Assembly (NCBI RefSeq): GCF_034479515.1
Contig: NZ_CP140152.1
Span: forward strand, 4,650,001-4,714,000
Direction of reading: 5' to 3'
From: Duganella zoogloeoides
Lineage (GTDB): Bacteria; Pseudomonadota; Gammaproteobacteria; Burkholderiales; Burkholderiaceae_D
Length of the DNA stretch: 64,000 nt
Shown: positions 1-7,610 of the stretch, in pieces
How the letters are laid out: each line of letters begins with the position of its first letter
Position numbering within the stretch: position 1 is the stretch's first letter
Translations under genes and position numbers: made by a program
Notes under the pieces: model-generated
Database searches by the model: none
What the model was told of the DNA's origin: nothing
What the model saw: the letters and a program-made list of their open reading frames with translations, nothing else

Positions 1-955
1 AGATCACCACTTCGTCCTTGAGCCTGGGGTCAGTACCAGGCACCACGGCGGCGATATTGAATTGTTCGACCTTGCGCACGGCTGCCTTCATTTCGCCGTT
101 CACCTTGGCTGCCAGCGGCACCGGTTTGAAGTCGGCGCGCTCGGCGGCGGCACGCAGCGTGTCTAGGTCCTGGCCGGCGGCCTTGAACAGCGCGCGCGCG
201 GTGTCGTCGGTCATCCAGCCCTGCAAGGCGGTGCCCAGCGTGCCGGCGGCCAGCTGGAAGCGTTCCACGCCCGACCAGCTGTTCTGGATCACGCTCCAGC
301 CATACGAGGCGGTGGGCGTGGTGTGGATCAGGATCACGCCGGCCGCGCCCTGGCGCTGGGCTTCTTCGAATTTATAGGTCCAGCGGCCGTAGTAGGTCAG
401 GCCCTTGCCGTTGAAGCGGTTCGGCTGCTCGGCGGTCGGTTGCGGATCGTTGACCATCGCTACCAGGATCTTGCCCTTCAGGTCCACGCCCTTGAAGTCA
501 TCCCATTTTTCATCGTCGGCCTTGATGCCGTAGCCCACAAACACCAGCTCCGCGTTCAACTGGTGCACGGCGATGGCGTCGCCGGGCGCAAACACCCAGT
601 CCTTGCCGAAGGCGGCCGGCAGCGCCTGGCCGTTCGCTTCCAGTTTCAACGTGCTCTCGGCAGGCAGGGTCTTGATGCCGGCGATCTGCACCGACTGGCG
701 GAAGCTGTTGCCGTTGCCAGGCGTGAGGCCCAGCGCCTGCGCCTGGGTTTCCAGGTACAGGGCAGCCAGGTCGGCGCCGCGCTGGCCGGTACCGCGGCCT
801 TCGAGCAGGTCGTTGGACAGGAACGCGAGGTGGGCGCGCAGCGGCGCTTCCTGCACCAGCGGTGCGGTGGCGGTGCTGGCTGCGTGAGCCGGGAATGCGA
901 GCGCCAGGCTTATGGCCAGGGCGGAGGCAACGAAGGAAGGGGTCATTTTGTGCAT
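1..955 (-). CDS. M28-family aminopeptidase with PA domain (partial, C-terminus outside window)
   Basis: The reading frame enters from the window edge on the minus strand, so only the N-terminal ~318 residues are visible. The N-terminus is a signal peptide (MHKMTPSF followed by an alanine/leucine-rich core ending AHA-A), so the enzyme is exported. The mature start contains LRAHLAFLSNDLLEGRGTG, which is typical of M28 peptidases. It is followed by a protease-associated insert containing YGIKADDEKWDDFKGVDLKG and GAAGVILIHTTP. The zinc-binding catalytic core would lie beyond base 1. Two start codons are possible (955 and 946); 955 is chosen because it gives a normal-length signal peptide. It is divergent from gluQ. 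Family assignment is confident; substrate is unknown. Confidence 0.85.
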   Translation of the reverse strand, partial: MHKMTPSFVASALAISLALAFPAHAASTATAPLVQEAPLRAHLAFLSNDLLEGRGTGQRGADLAALYLETQAQALGLTPGNGNSFRQSVQIAGIKTLPAESTLKLEANGQALPAAFGKDWVFAPGDAIAVHQLNAELVFVGYGIKADDEKWDDFKGVDLKGKILVAMVNDPQPTAEQPNRFNGKGLTYYGRWTYKFEEAQRQGAAGVILIHTTPTASYGWSVIQNSWSGVERFQLAAGTLGTALQGWMTDDTARALFKAAGQDLDTLRAAAERADFKPVPLAAKVNGEMKAAVRKVEQFNIAAVVPGTDPRLKDEVVI

Positions 956-1060
956 GATGTCCTGATGTGTTGGTCGCGGCCCGGTCAAAATTTGCCGCGC
1001 GCACATTGTATGACATTTGGTCACACCGCCTGGCGGCGCCGGGCGCGCTAAAATGATGGC

Positions 1061-2104
1061 ATGACAGACCGCAACTCAGACCGTAATTCGGACGCCAAGC
1101 CAGGGGGAAACTCCTTGGACGACTTGGTGGGCAACTCTTCGGCCAACCTGGCGCGCCACGCGGCAGGCAACTCAGCAGGCATCTCGGCGGGCAACTCTGC
1201 GGCCAACTACGTCGGCCGCTTCGCGCCATCGCCCACCGGGCCGCTGCATATCGGCTCGCTGGTGGCTGCCATGGCCAGCTACCTCGATGCCAAGGTCCAC
1301 CACGGCCAGTGGCTGGTACGCATCGAGGATGTCGATGGCGACCGCAACGTGGCCGGCGCCGACGCGCACATCCTCGCCTCGCTGCAACGCTGCGGCATGG
1401 CCTGGGATGGCGACGTCACCTGGCAAAGCCGCCGCACCGGCCTGTACGACGCCGCGCTGCGCCAGCTTGGCGACCTGGTCTACCCGTGCGGCTGCTCGCG
1501 GCGCGAGATCGCCGATTCGCAACTGAGCCTCACCGGCCGCCAGGCCCAGGCGCTGATTTATCCCGGCACCTGCCGCCATGGCCTCGCACCCGGCAAGACC
1601 GCGCGCGCACTGCGCCTGAAAGTGCCGCAGTCGCCGCCGTGCGTGATCGCTTTCGAGGACCGCTGGGCCGGCCACATCAGCCAGGACCTGACCGACGAGG
1701 TGGGCGACTTCGTGATCAAGCGCGCGGACGGCTTCTGGGCCTACCAGCTGGCGGTGGTGGTGGACGATGGCGCGCAAGGCATCACCGACATCGTGCGCGG
1801 CGCCGACCTGCTCGACTCCACGCCGCGCCAGCTCTACCTGCAGCAGGTGCTGGGCTTGCCCCAGCCGACCTACCTGCATGTGCCGGTGGTGGTGAACAGC
1901 GTGGGCGAAAAACTGTCGAAGCAGACCGGCGCCCAGGCTTTCGATACGGGCGCCGCACCGGCCGACCTGTTGCAGCAGGCGCTGCTGCCGGCCGCGCGCT
2001 TTCTCGGCATGGCGTTGACCGCCGGTTCGCTCGACGATTTCTGGCGCCAGGCGGTACCGGCCTGGGAAAATGTCCTGAAAGACACGTGCGCCAGCTGGCG
2101 ATAA
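1061..2104 (+). CDS. gluQ: Glutamyl-Q tRNA(Asp) synthetase with repetitive N-terminal extension
   Basis: GluQ-RS is a truncated GluRS paralogue that glutamylates the queuosine base at the wobble position of tRNA(Asp). The class I HIGH-type motif is GRFAPSPTGPLHIGSL near residues 51-66 and the KMSKS-type motif is KLSKQ near residue 286. A zinc-site segment (CGCSRRE ... YPGTCRHG) matches the family. The 347 residues exceed the usual ~290-300 because about 48 residues precede the conserved GRFAPSP. That extension is Asn/Ser/Gly/Ala-rich and partly built from a G-N-S-A tetrapeptide repeat. In-frame TTG and GTG codons inside it could be the true start. A TAAAAT box at 1049-1054 may be the -10 element. 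CYTH-CHAD follows 20 bases downstream. Confidence 0.9.
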   Translation: MTDRNSDRNSDAKPGGNSLDDLVGNSSANLARHAAGNSAGISAGNSAANYVGRFAPSPTGPLHIGSLVAAMASYLDAKVHHGQWLVRIEDVDGDRNVAGADAHILASLQRCGMAWDGDVTWQSRRTGLYDAALRQLGDLVYPCGCSRREIADSQLSLTGRQAQALIYPGTCRHGLAPGKTARALRLKVPQSPPCVIAFEDRWAGHISQDLTDEVGDFVIKRADGFWAYQLAVVVDDGAQGITDIVRGADLLDSTPRQLYLQQVLGLPQPTYLHVPVVVNSVGEKLSKQTGAQAFDTGAAPADLLQQALLPAARFLGMALTAGSLDDFWRQAVPAWENVLKDTCASWR

Positions 2105-2124
2105 ATCTGGCCTACACTGTAACG

Positions 2125-3639
2125 ATGGAAATCGAACTCAAACTGCTGCTCGCCGAAGAGCACAACACCACCCTGATGGCGCTGCCCATGCTGGCCGACC
2201 ACGCCGACGGCGCCCCGCGCCGCCAGCACCTGTCCGCGCATTATTTCGATACCCCCGACCTGCACCTGCTGCGCCACGGCGCCGGCCTGCGCGTGCGCAA
2301 GGAAGACGGTCTCTGGATCCAGACCATGAAAGCGGGCGGCAGCGTCCAGAGCGGGCTGCACAGCCGTAACGAGTGGGAGTGCCCGGTGGCGCGGCCCTGG
2401 CCGCAATTGGGCAAGTTGCGCAAGCTGATAGCCAAACACGATGACGCCGAACCATGGCTCGACATGCTGGCAGCCCCCGAACTCAAGCAACGGCTGGAAG
2501 CGCTGTTCGTGGTCGAAGTGGAACGCCATACCTGGGATCTCGATATCGAAGGCAGCCGCATCGAACTGGTGCTCGACCATGGCCATATCGAACGCCACGG
2601 CCGCCAGGTGGCCGTCAACGAAATCGAACTCGAACTCAAGGACGGCGACCCGTCCGCGCTGTTCTCGTTTGCGCTGGAATTACACGAACATATTCCGCTG
2701 CGGATCAGCAATATCAACAAGGCCCAGCGCGGCTACCGGCTGTGCCGAGAAACCGGCACCGAGCCATACCGCGCCAAAGCGCTCACGCTTGATGCCGATG
2801 CCACCGTGGCGCAGGCGCTGCAAGCCATCCTCGGCAACTGCCTGCAACATATCCAGAACAACGAGCAAGCCATCATCGACGGCGACGACCCGGAAACGCT
2901 GCACCAGATGCGCGTGGGCCTGCGCCGCATGCGTTCGGCTCTGAAATTGTTCGACGACGTGGCGCCGTGCCCGCCCGCGCTGGCCGACGACATCGCCTGG
3001 CTCGGCGGCGAACTGGGCGCCGCGCGCGATGCCGACGTGCTGCTCACCGACACCCTGCCCCGGGTGCAAGCCAATCCGGGCGGCAAGAATGGCCTGATGG
3101 CGCTGCAACAACTGGCGCTGGACGCGTCGCAAAGCCGCCGCCGCACGGCGGCGCAAGCGCTGCTGTCGCCGCGCTACACGCAGTTATTGTTGAGCATGGG
3201 CGTGTGGATGCAACACCTGTCCACCGACGTCCCCGATGCACCGCTGGCCGACTTTGCCCAGGCCATTTTGCAGCGCCTGCACAAGCGTTTATTGAAACGC
3301 GCCACCCGCATGGACGACGCCGACCCGGCATCCATCCACAGCACCCGCATCGCGGCCAAGCGCGGCCGGTATGCACTGGAATTTTTCCACGCCCTGTACC
3401 GTGAAAAATCGGCGCGCCAGTATCTGAAAGCGCTGGCGGCGATCCAGTCGGCGCTGGGCCAGCATAACGACCTGGTGGTGGCCGAAGCGCTGCTGCTGGA
3501 GATGGCCGAACAGCATCCGGAGGCGCTGGACACGATCAGCTTCGCGCGCGGCTATCTGCAGGGGCTGCAGAGCCGCGAGGCGATCGACCTCGACGCCATC
3601 CGCGCCACTTTGCAGGCCTTGCGCCTGCCGCGCAACTAA
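2125..3639 (+). CDS. CYTH and CHAD domain protein (inorganic triphosphatase-like)
   Basis: The 504-residue protein begins with the CYTH signature E-I-E-L-K (ExExK) at residues 2-6 and carries the charged tunnel residues of the triphosphate tunnel metalloenzyme fold over about residues 1-205 (e.g. LRVRKEDG, WECPV, EIELELKDGD). A CHAD domain covers about residues 225-500, with conserved histidine-containing helices (LHQMRVGLRRMRSALKLF and IHSTRIAAKRGRYALEFF). CYTH-CHAD proteins such as E. coli YgiF hydrolyse tripolyphosphate, and CHAD domains bind polyphosphate. The ATG at 2125 places ExExK directly at the N-terminus; the longer open frame upstream is only overlap with gluQ in another phase. 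It is probably cotranscribed with gluQ. The exact substrate here is inferred. Confidence 0.88.
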   Translation: MEIELKLLLAEEHNTTLMALPMLADHADGAPRRQHLSAHYFDTPDLHLLRHGAGLRVRKEDGLWIQTMKAGGSVQSGLHSRNEWECPVARPWPQLGKLRKLIAKHDDAEPWLDMLAAPELKQRLEALFVVEVERHTWDLDIEGSRIELVLDHGHIERHGRQVAVNEIELELKDGDPSALFSFALELHEHIPLRISNINKAQRGYRLCRETGTEPYRAKALTLDADATVAQALQAILGNCLQHIQNNEQAIIDGDDPETLHQMRVGLRRMRSALKLFDDVAPCPPALADDIAWLGGELGAARDADVLLTDTLPRVQANPGGKNGLMALQQLALDASQSRRRTAAQALLSPRYTQLLLSMGVWMQHLSTDVPDAPLADFAQAILQRLHKRLLKRATRMDDADPASIHSTRIAAKRGRYALEFFHALYREKSARQYLKALAAIQSALGQHNDLVVAEALLLEMAEQHPEALDTISFARGYLQGLQSREAIDLDAIRATLQALRLPRN

Positions 3640-3786
3640 AACCTGCCCCGCCTGCTTGCGCGCCTCGACAGCGTAGAGAGGAAGCAGCGGATTGCGATGC
3701 CTCGTGAGCGGGGGCAAGGCGAGATGACGAGCAACGCCGGCCCCGCTGCCGAGGCGCGCACGCAGCGCCCTGACCGGGATAGTTTC

Positions 3787-4173
3787 TTAGCGTGGGACGG
3801 GCTTGGCTACGACAGCCCAGTTCACCGACGTCTTGCAGCCGGCCTGCTGCACGGCAGCGAGCGCATCGTCCGCTTCGGTCGTCGCTTGCGTGTATTCCTT
3901 GCTGCCCTCGATTTTGAAGTGCAGTTGCGGCCGGGTGGAGCTCGCCATTTTCGACAGCACTGGCGCAAAGCCCCGGTCGGCCAGCACCTGGCGGCACGGC
4001 GTGATCGCTTTCAGGTCATCCGATTCGAGCCGGATGGTCAGGGTCCAGCGTTCGACGATGCCGTGGGTGGCCAGGTCGGGATCGGGCAACATCAAGTTGG
4101 ACGGCAAGGTGGCGGCGCTGGCATTCGCCAGCGTGAGGGCCAACAGCGCGGCCAGGGACAATCGACGGTACAT
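3787..4173 (-). CDS. Small exported protein of unknown function
   Basis: I do not recognise this family. The 128-residue product starts MYRRLSLAALLALTLANASA, a clear signal peptide with cleavage after A-S-A. The mature part has two cysteines far apart (TPCRQVL and QAGCKTS) that could form a disulfide, and no other obvious motif. The start at 4173 is chosen over ATGs at 4179 and 4230 because AGGA lies six bases upstream of it. The gene is convergent with the CYTH-CHAD gene. The 147-base gap between them (3640-3786) shows nothing I can name. Confidence 0.6.
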   Translation of the reverse strand: MYRRLSLAALLALTLANASAATLPSNLMLPDPDLATHGIVERWTLTIRLESDDLKAITPCRQVLADRGFAPVLSKMASSTRPQLHFKIEGSKEYTQATTEADDALAAVQQAGCKTSVNWAVVAKPVPR

Positions 4174-4233
4174 CGGCATTCCTAATAATGAAATCAAGCT
4201 GCCATGGTAGCAGCGTTCGACCGTTTCCAACCA

Positions 4234-4833
4234 CTAGCTGCGCAGCATCGGATACAGCGACGCCAGCAGCAGCAACGCCATGCTGACATTAAAGATGCGC
4301 ACCGAGCGCGGATCTTGCAGAAAGCCGCGCAGCACCACGCCGAACAGCGCCCACGCTCCCACGCAGACAAAGCCGATCAGCAGGAACACCAGCGCCAGCA
4401 AGAACACGTCGGCCAGCTGCGCATGCGGTGGCAGGTATGTGCTCATGGCGCTGAGGATCATCACCCACGCCTTGGGATTGATCCACTGGAAGGCGGCAGC
4501 GCCCCAGAAACCGAGCGGTTTCGACAGCTGCGCCTGCTCGGCACTCATCGGCGCCGCGTTCGCCAGCTTCCACGCCAGCCACAGCAGGTAGATCGCACCC
4601 AGGTACTTGAGGATCAGCTGCAACATCGGCACTGCCTCGAACACGGCCTGCAAGCCGAAACCCACCGCAACCACCATGAACGAAAAGCCGCCGCAAATGC
4701 CGAACAGATGCGGCAGCGAACGCTTGAAGCCATAGTTCAGGCCGGAGGCCAGGATCATGGTGTTGTTGGGGCCGGGCGTGATGGAACTGACGACGGCAAA
4801 GGTACACAGCGGCAGCAGCAGATCGGGGGACAT
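4234..4833 (-). CDS. LysE/RhtB-family amino-acid exporter
   Basis: The 199-residue inner-membrane protein has the LysE-family N-terminal signature SSITPGPNNTMILASGLNYG and about six hydrophobic helices, the usual length and topology for the family (export of amino acids or homologues by proton exchange). The start at 4833 (MSPDLLLPL) is preceded by AGGA at good spacing. The open frame upstream to 4953 lacks family similarity. It lies downstream of a LysR-type gene on the same strand, a common arrangement for LysE exporters and their regulators. However, that LysR protein looks more like the CbbR group, so regulation by it is uncertain. Substrate cannot be read from sequence. Confidence 0.85.
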   Translation of the reverse strand: MSPDLLLPLCTFAVVSSITPGPNNTMILASGLNYGFKRSLPHLFGICGGFSFMVVAVGFGLQAVFEAVPMLQLILKYLGAIYLLWLAWKLANAAPMSAEQAQLSKPLGFWGAAAFQWINPKAWVMILSAMSTYLPPHAQLADVFLLALVFLLIGFVCVGAWALFGVVLRGFLQDPRSVRIFNVSMALLLLASLYPMLRS

Positions 4834-4949
4834 GGCGTTTCCTGAAAGAGTTTCAGCCATTGTACGCGCGGGTGTACTGGCGTGTACCAGTACAATCCTG
4901 CAATTACCCCACCGTTCTGTACTGGCGACATTGCCATCACACCCGGCCA

Positions 4950-5900
4950 TCACACCTTTTTGCGCCGCCCCAGCAGTTTATAGACGCTCTCCAGCTCGCG
5001 CGCCACCAGGTCTTGCCCGTGCTCGATCACGAAGTCCTGAAACGATGCCGCCACCTTGGGGATCGGCTGGTCGGTCAGGTGCATGATTTGCCAGTCCGCT
5101 TCGACCGGGTTGCCGGCCATCGGCAAAATCGCCAGCAGGCCCGCCTCGAATTCCAGCCCGCACGCGTGCACCGACAAAAAGCCCAGCCCCAGGCCGGCCG
5201 ACACCATGCGCTTGATCGCCTCGTTGCTCGACACCTCGGAGCCGAATTCGAGCGGATGACCGGCGTCGCGCAGCAGCCGTTCGACGGCGGTGCGGGTGCC
5301 CGAGCCGCGTTCGCGCACCATCAGGTTGGCGCCCTTGATGTCGGCCAGCGTGAGGCGCTTCTTCTTCATCAAAGGGTGGGCCGGGCTGGCCACGAAAGCC
5401 ATCGGGTGGCGCGCGAAGCGGGCCGCGTTGGTGCGCAGCTCGCGCGGCGGCGTGCCCATGATGGCCAGGTCGATCTCGTGGCGCGCCAGCATGCTGATGA
5501 TCTCCGCGCGGTTGCCCACCTGGAGTTTCAAGTGGACGTCGGGGCGCTTCAACGTAAACGGCACCAACAGCGGCGGCAGCAAATGCTCGGCGGTGGTGAC
5601 CGCGCCGATGCGCAGCGTGCCGCTGGTGACGCCTTGCAGCGCCGCCAGTTCTTCCTCCGCCTGCTGCCACAGCCGCAGCATGCGTTCGGAAAAATCGAGC
5701 ATCACCTCGCCCGCAGCGGTGAGCTGGATATTGCGGCCCACCTTGCGCGTGAGGGCGATGCCGGCAATTTCTTCCAGCGTGCGCAGTTGCAGCGAAATCG
5801 CCGGCTGCGTGACGTGCATCGCATCCGCCGCCCGCGACACGCTCTCGTGCCGCGCCACCAGGACCAGCGATTGCAACTGGCGGAAACTCGGATATTGCAT
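4950..5900 (-). CDS. LysR-family transcriptional regulator (CbbR-like)
   Basis: The 316-residue protein has the LysR winged helix-turn-helix at residues 3-62 (FRQLQSLVLVARHESVSRAADAMHVTQPAIS) and the periplasmic-binding-like effector domain from about residue 90 to 300. GTLRIGAVTTAEHLLPPLL at the start of the effector domain resembles the CbbR subgroup, which senses metabolites in autotrophs. No Calvin-cycle genes are in the window, so the name is not transferred. It is divergent from a HAD-like gene across a 217-base AT-rich intergenic region that also contains a long hairpin. Operator sites for LysR proteins would be expected at about 5901-5970, where the DNA is unusually A/T-rich. Confidence 0.85.
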   Translation of the reverse strand: MQYPSFRQLQSLVLVARHESVSRAADAMHVTQPAISLQLRTLEEIAGIALTRKVGRNIQLTAAGEVMLDFSERMLRLWQQAEEELAALQGVTSGTLRIGAVTTAEHLLPPLLVPFTLKRPDVHLKLQVGNRAEIISMLARHEIDLAIMGTPPRELRTNAARFARHPMAFVASPAHPLMKKKRLTLADIKGANLMVRERGSGTRTAVERLLRDAGHPLEFGSEVSSNEAIKRMVSAGLGLGFLSVHACGLEFEAGLLAILPMAGNPVEADWQIMHLTDQPIPKVAASFQDFVIEHGQDLVARELESVYKLLGRRKKV

Positions 5901-5974
5901 AAGCCTGTCCTTATCAATAACTAAAAATCTTTAATTTTTCTTTTGATTATATTACCTTTATATTGTTGGCTTGA

Positions 5975-6093
5975 GGGGGCTTCGAAAACCGTAGCGAGCG
6001 GCTTGTTATTGTCTTGAGTAGCGGAAGCGTACGGAAGTACGCTGAGCAACGGAGAGGCGATAACAGGACGCGCAGTAGGTTTGCGAAGCTCCC
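5975..6093. repeat. 119-nt imperfect palindrome / candidate structured RNA or MITE-like element
   Basis: The outer arms 5975-5990 (GGGGGCTTCGAAAACC) and 6078-6093 (GGTTTGCGAAGCTCCC) are reverse complements at 14 of 16 positions. An inner block at 6003-6015 pairs with 6054-6066, using several U-G wobbles. The centre is a perfect six-base stem with a GGAA loop at 6027-6042. The whole element is symmetric about 6034-6035. It lies in the leader of the HAD-like gene. I see no second copy in the window and do not recognise a known family. Confidence 0.6.
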
Positions 6094-6117
6094 GGACACT
6101 GTTTAGCGAGATTAAAT

Positions 6118-6855
6118 ATGAGCATAGACGTGATCTTCCTCGGCCTGGACGGCGTACTGTTCGACACCGAAACCCCGCACCTGGCGGCCTGCAACACGGC
6201 CTTCGCCACCGCCGGTCTGTCGCTGCGCTGGGACGCGCGCGCCTTGCGCCACGCCGTCGCCACCCACGGCTACGCCCGCGCCATCGAGGGCGCCCTGCCG
6301 CCGTCGCTGCCTGCACGCGACCGCAAGCGCGCCGCCGAAATGGCACAGGACAAGCACCGCGAATTCCACCACGCGATCGTCACCGCGCCACCGAAAGCGC
6401 TGCCGGCAGCGCTGGCCCTGATCGACGACGCCATCGCCGACGGCTGCAAGATCTGCATCCTGACCGACCTGCCGGCGGCCACCGCCTCCGCGCTGCTGTC
6501 GAACGCCTTCGGCACCGACGTCAACAGCCTGTTCACGGTGGTCACGGGCGGCGCCAACTTCGACGGCCCCACTGGCACCGGCCCGTACGCCCGCGCACTG
6601 CACGCCATCGGCGTGCAGGCGTCGGATGGCATCGCCATCGATGCCGGTGCGCCGGCCCTGCGCGCAGCGGAATGCGCCGGCCTCTGGACCGTCAGCATCG
6701 CCCCGGCCAGACAAGGCGCCGACGTGGTGCGCCCGCGCCAGTTCATCACCTACGATGCGCTGCGCGAACTGCACGGCGGACCTTACAGCCACCAGGCGCC
6801 GCAAGTGCCGCCGGTGTCGAAGCAAGCCGCCGCAGCGCGCCAATTGGCCGCCTGA
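6118..6855 (+). CDS. HAD-superfamily (CbbY/beta-phosphoglucomutase-like) protein lacking catalytic residues
   Basis: The 245-residue length and the fold pattern match HAD subfamily IA hydrolases: an N-terminal motif VIFLGLDGVLFDT, a helical cap, a threonine motif (CILTDLP) and a C-terminal IAIDAGAPALRAAECAGL segment. The nucleophilic Asp of the canonical D-x-D motif is replaced by Gly (GLD instead of DxD). The usual lysine-containing G-K-P-x-P-D segment reads TGTGPYARAL, without lysine. Both changes argue against phosphatase or mutase activity, so this may be a binding or regulatory pseudoenzyme. The frame is intact, so it is not an ordinary pseudogene. It is divergent from the LysR gene. Confidence 0.75.
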   Translation: MSIDVIFLGLDGVLFDTETPHLAACNTAFATAGLSLRWDARALRHAVATHGYARAIEGALPPSLPARDRKRAAEMAQDKHREFHHAIVTAPPKALPAALALIDDAIADGCKICILTDLPAATASALLSNAFGTDVNSLFTVVTGGANFDGPTGTGPYARALHAIGVQASDGIAIDAGAPALRAAECAGLWTVSIAPARQGADVVRPRQFITYDALRELHGGPYSHQAPQVPPVSKQAAAARQLAA

Positions 6856-6888
6856 GCGCCCGGTCGTGGTTCGGCGCAGGGACGGGCT

Positions 6889-6894
6889 TATAAT
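6889..6894 (+). promoter_or_regulatory. Possible -10 box (TATAAT) ahead of the DinB-like gene
   Basis: A perfect TATAAT lies 65 bases upstream of the DinB-like start. The -35 region (GTGGTT at 6866-6871) is poor. A 23-codon open frame begins with ATG at 6901 and overlaps the DinB-like start in another phase. Confidence 0.35.
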
Positions 6895-6958
6895 AGTTTC
6901 ATGAATACGATCAATCCCCTGAGCCGGACCGGCGTCACCGCCACGACCACTGCATACC

Positions 6959-7516
6959 ATGACCGGGCCTGAGTATCTCGTGGTGCTGGCGGCGTACAAC
7001 GCCGACATGAACCGCCAGGTGTACGACGCCGCCGCGCGCCTGCCGCCCGGCGCGTTCACCGCCGAACGCGGGGCCTTTTTCGGCTCGCTGGCCGGCACCC
7101 TGAACCACCTGCTGGCCGGCGACACCATCTGGCTCGGACGCTTCGCCGGCTTCCGCCCCGCCTGGACCGCGCTGGCCGGCGTGCGCGACCTGCCGCAACC
7201 CGGCGGCCTGGCGCACCATTTCGGCGACGACCTGGCCGCGCTGCGCGCCCAGCGCGAACTGCTCGACGCCATCATCTCGGCGTGGGCGCCGCAGGTAACA
7301 GCCGGCGATATGGCCGCTACCTTCGAATACCGCAGCAAGAAGGGCGACACCTATCGCAAGAATTTCGGCCTGGTGGTGACGCATTTTTTCAACCACCAGA
7401 CCCACCATCGCGGCCAGGCCAGCACCCTGCTCACGCAGGCCGGCGTCGATATCGGCGCCACCGACCTGATCGGCTGGGCGCCCGACATTGGCGCGGAACC
7501 CGCGTCACAAAGCTGA
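6959..7516 (+). CDS. DinB-family protein
   Basis: The 185-residue protein has the DinB/YfiT four-helix-bundle pattern and its spaced metal-binding histidines: LNHLLAGD near residue 47 and HFFNHQTHHRGQ near residue 142. The family includes thiol-dependent transferases and DNA-damage-inducible proteins of mostly unknown role. It carries no signal peptide, so it is cytoplasmic. It starts at ATG 6959, after a perfect TATAAT at 6889-6894. No neighbour suggests a specific substrate. The three histidines are intact, so a metal site is likely. Confidence 0.85.
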   Translation: MTGPEYLVVLAAYNADMNRQVYDAAARLPPGAFTAERGAFFGSLAGTLNHLLAGDTIWLGRFAGFRPAWTALAGVRDLPQPGGLAHHFGDDLAALRAQRELLDAIISAWAPQVTAGDMAATFEYRSKKGDTYRKNFGLVVTHFFNHQTHHRGQASTLLTQAGVDIGATDLIGWAPDIGAEPASQS

Positions 7517-7610
7517 GCATTTGATTTCCATCGCGTAAGGAAGGTTGTGCCGCTCCTTCCCGCGTCATATACTGCACTGCAACATATTCACTTTACTCCC
7601 AAGGAAGGTC

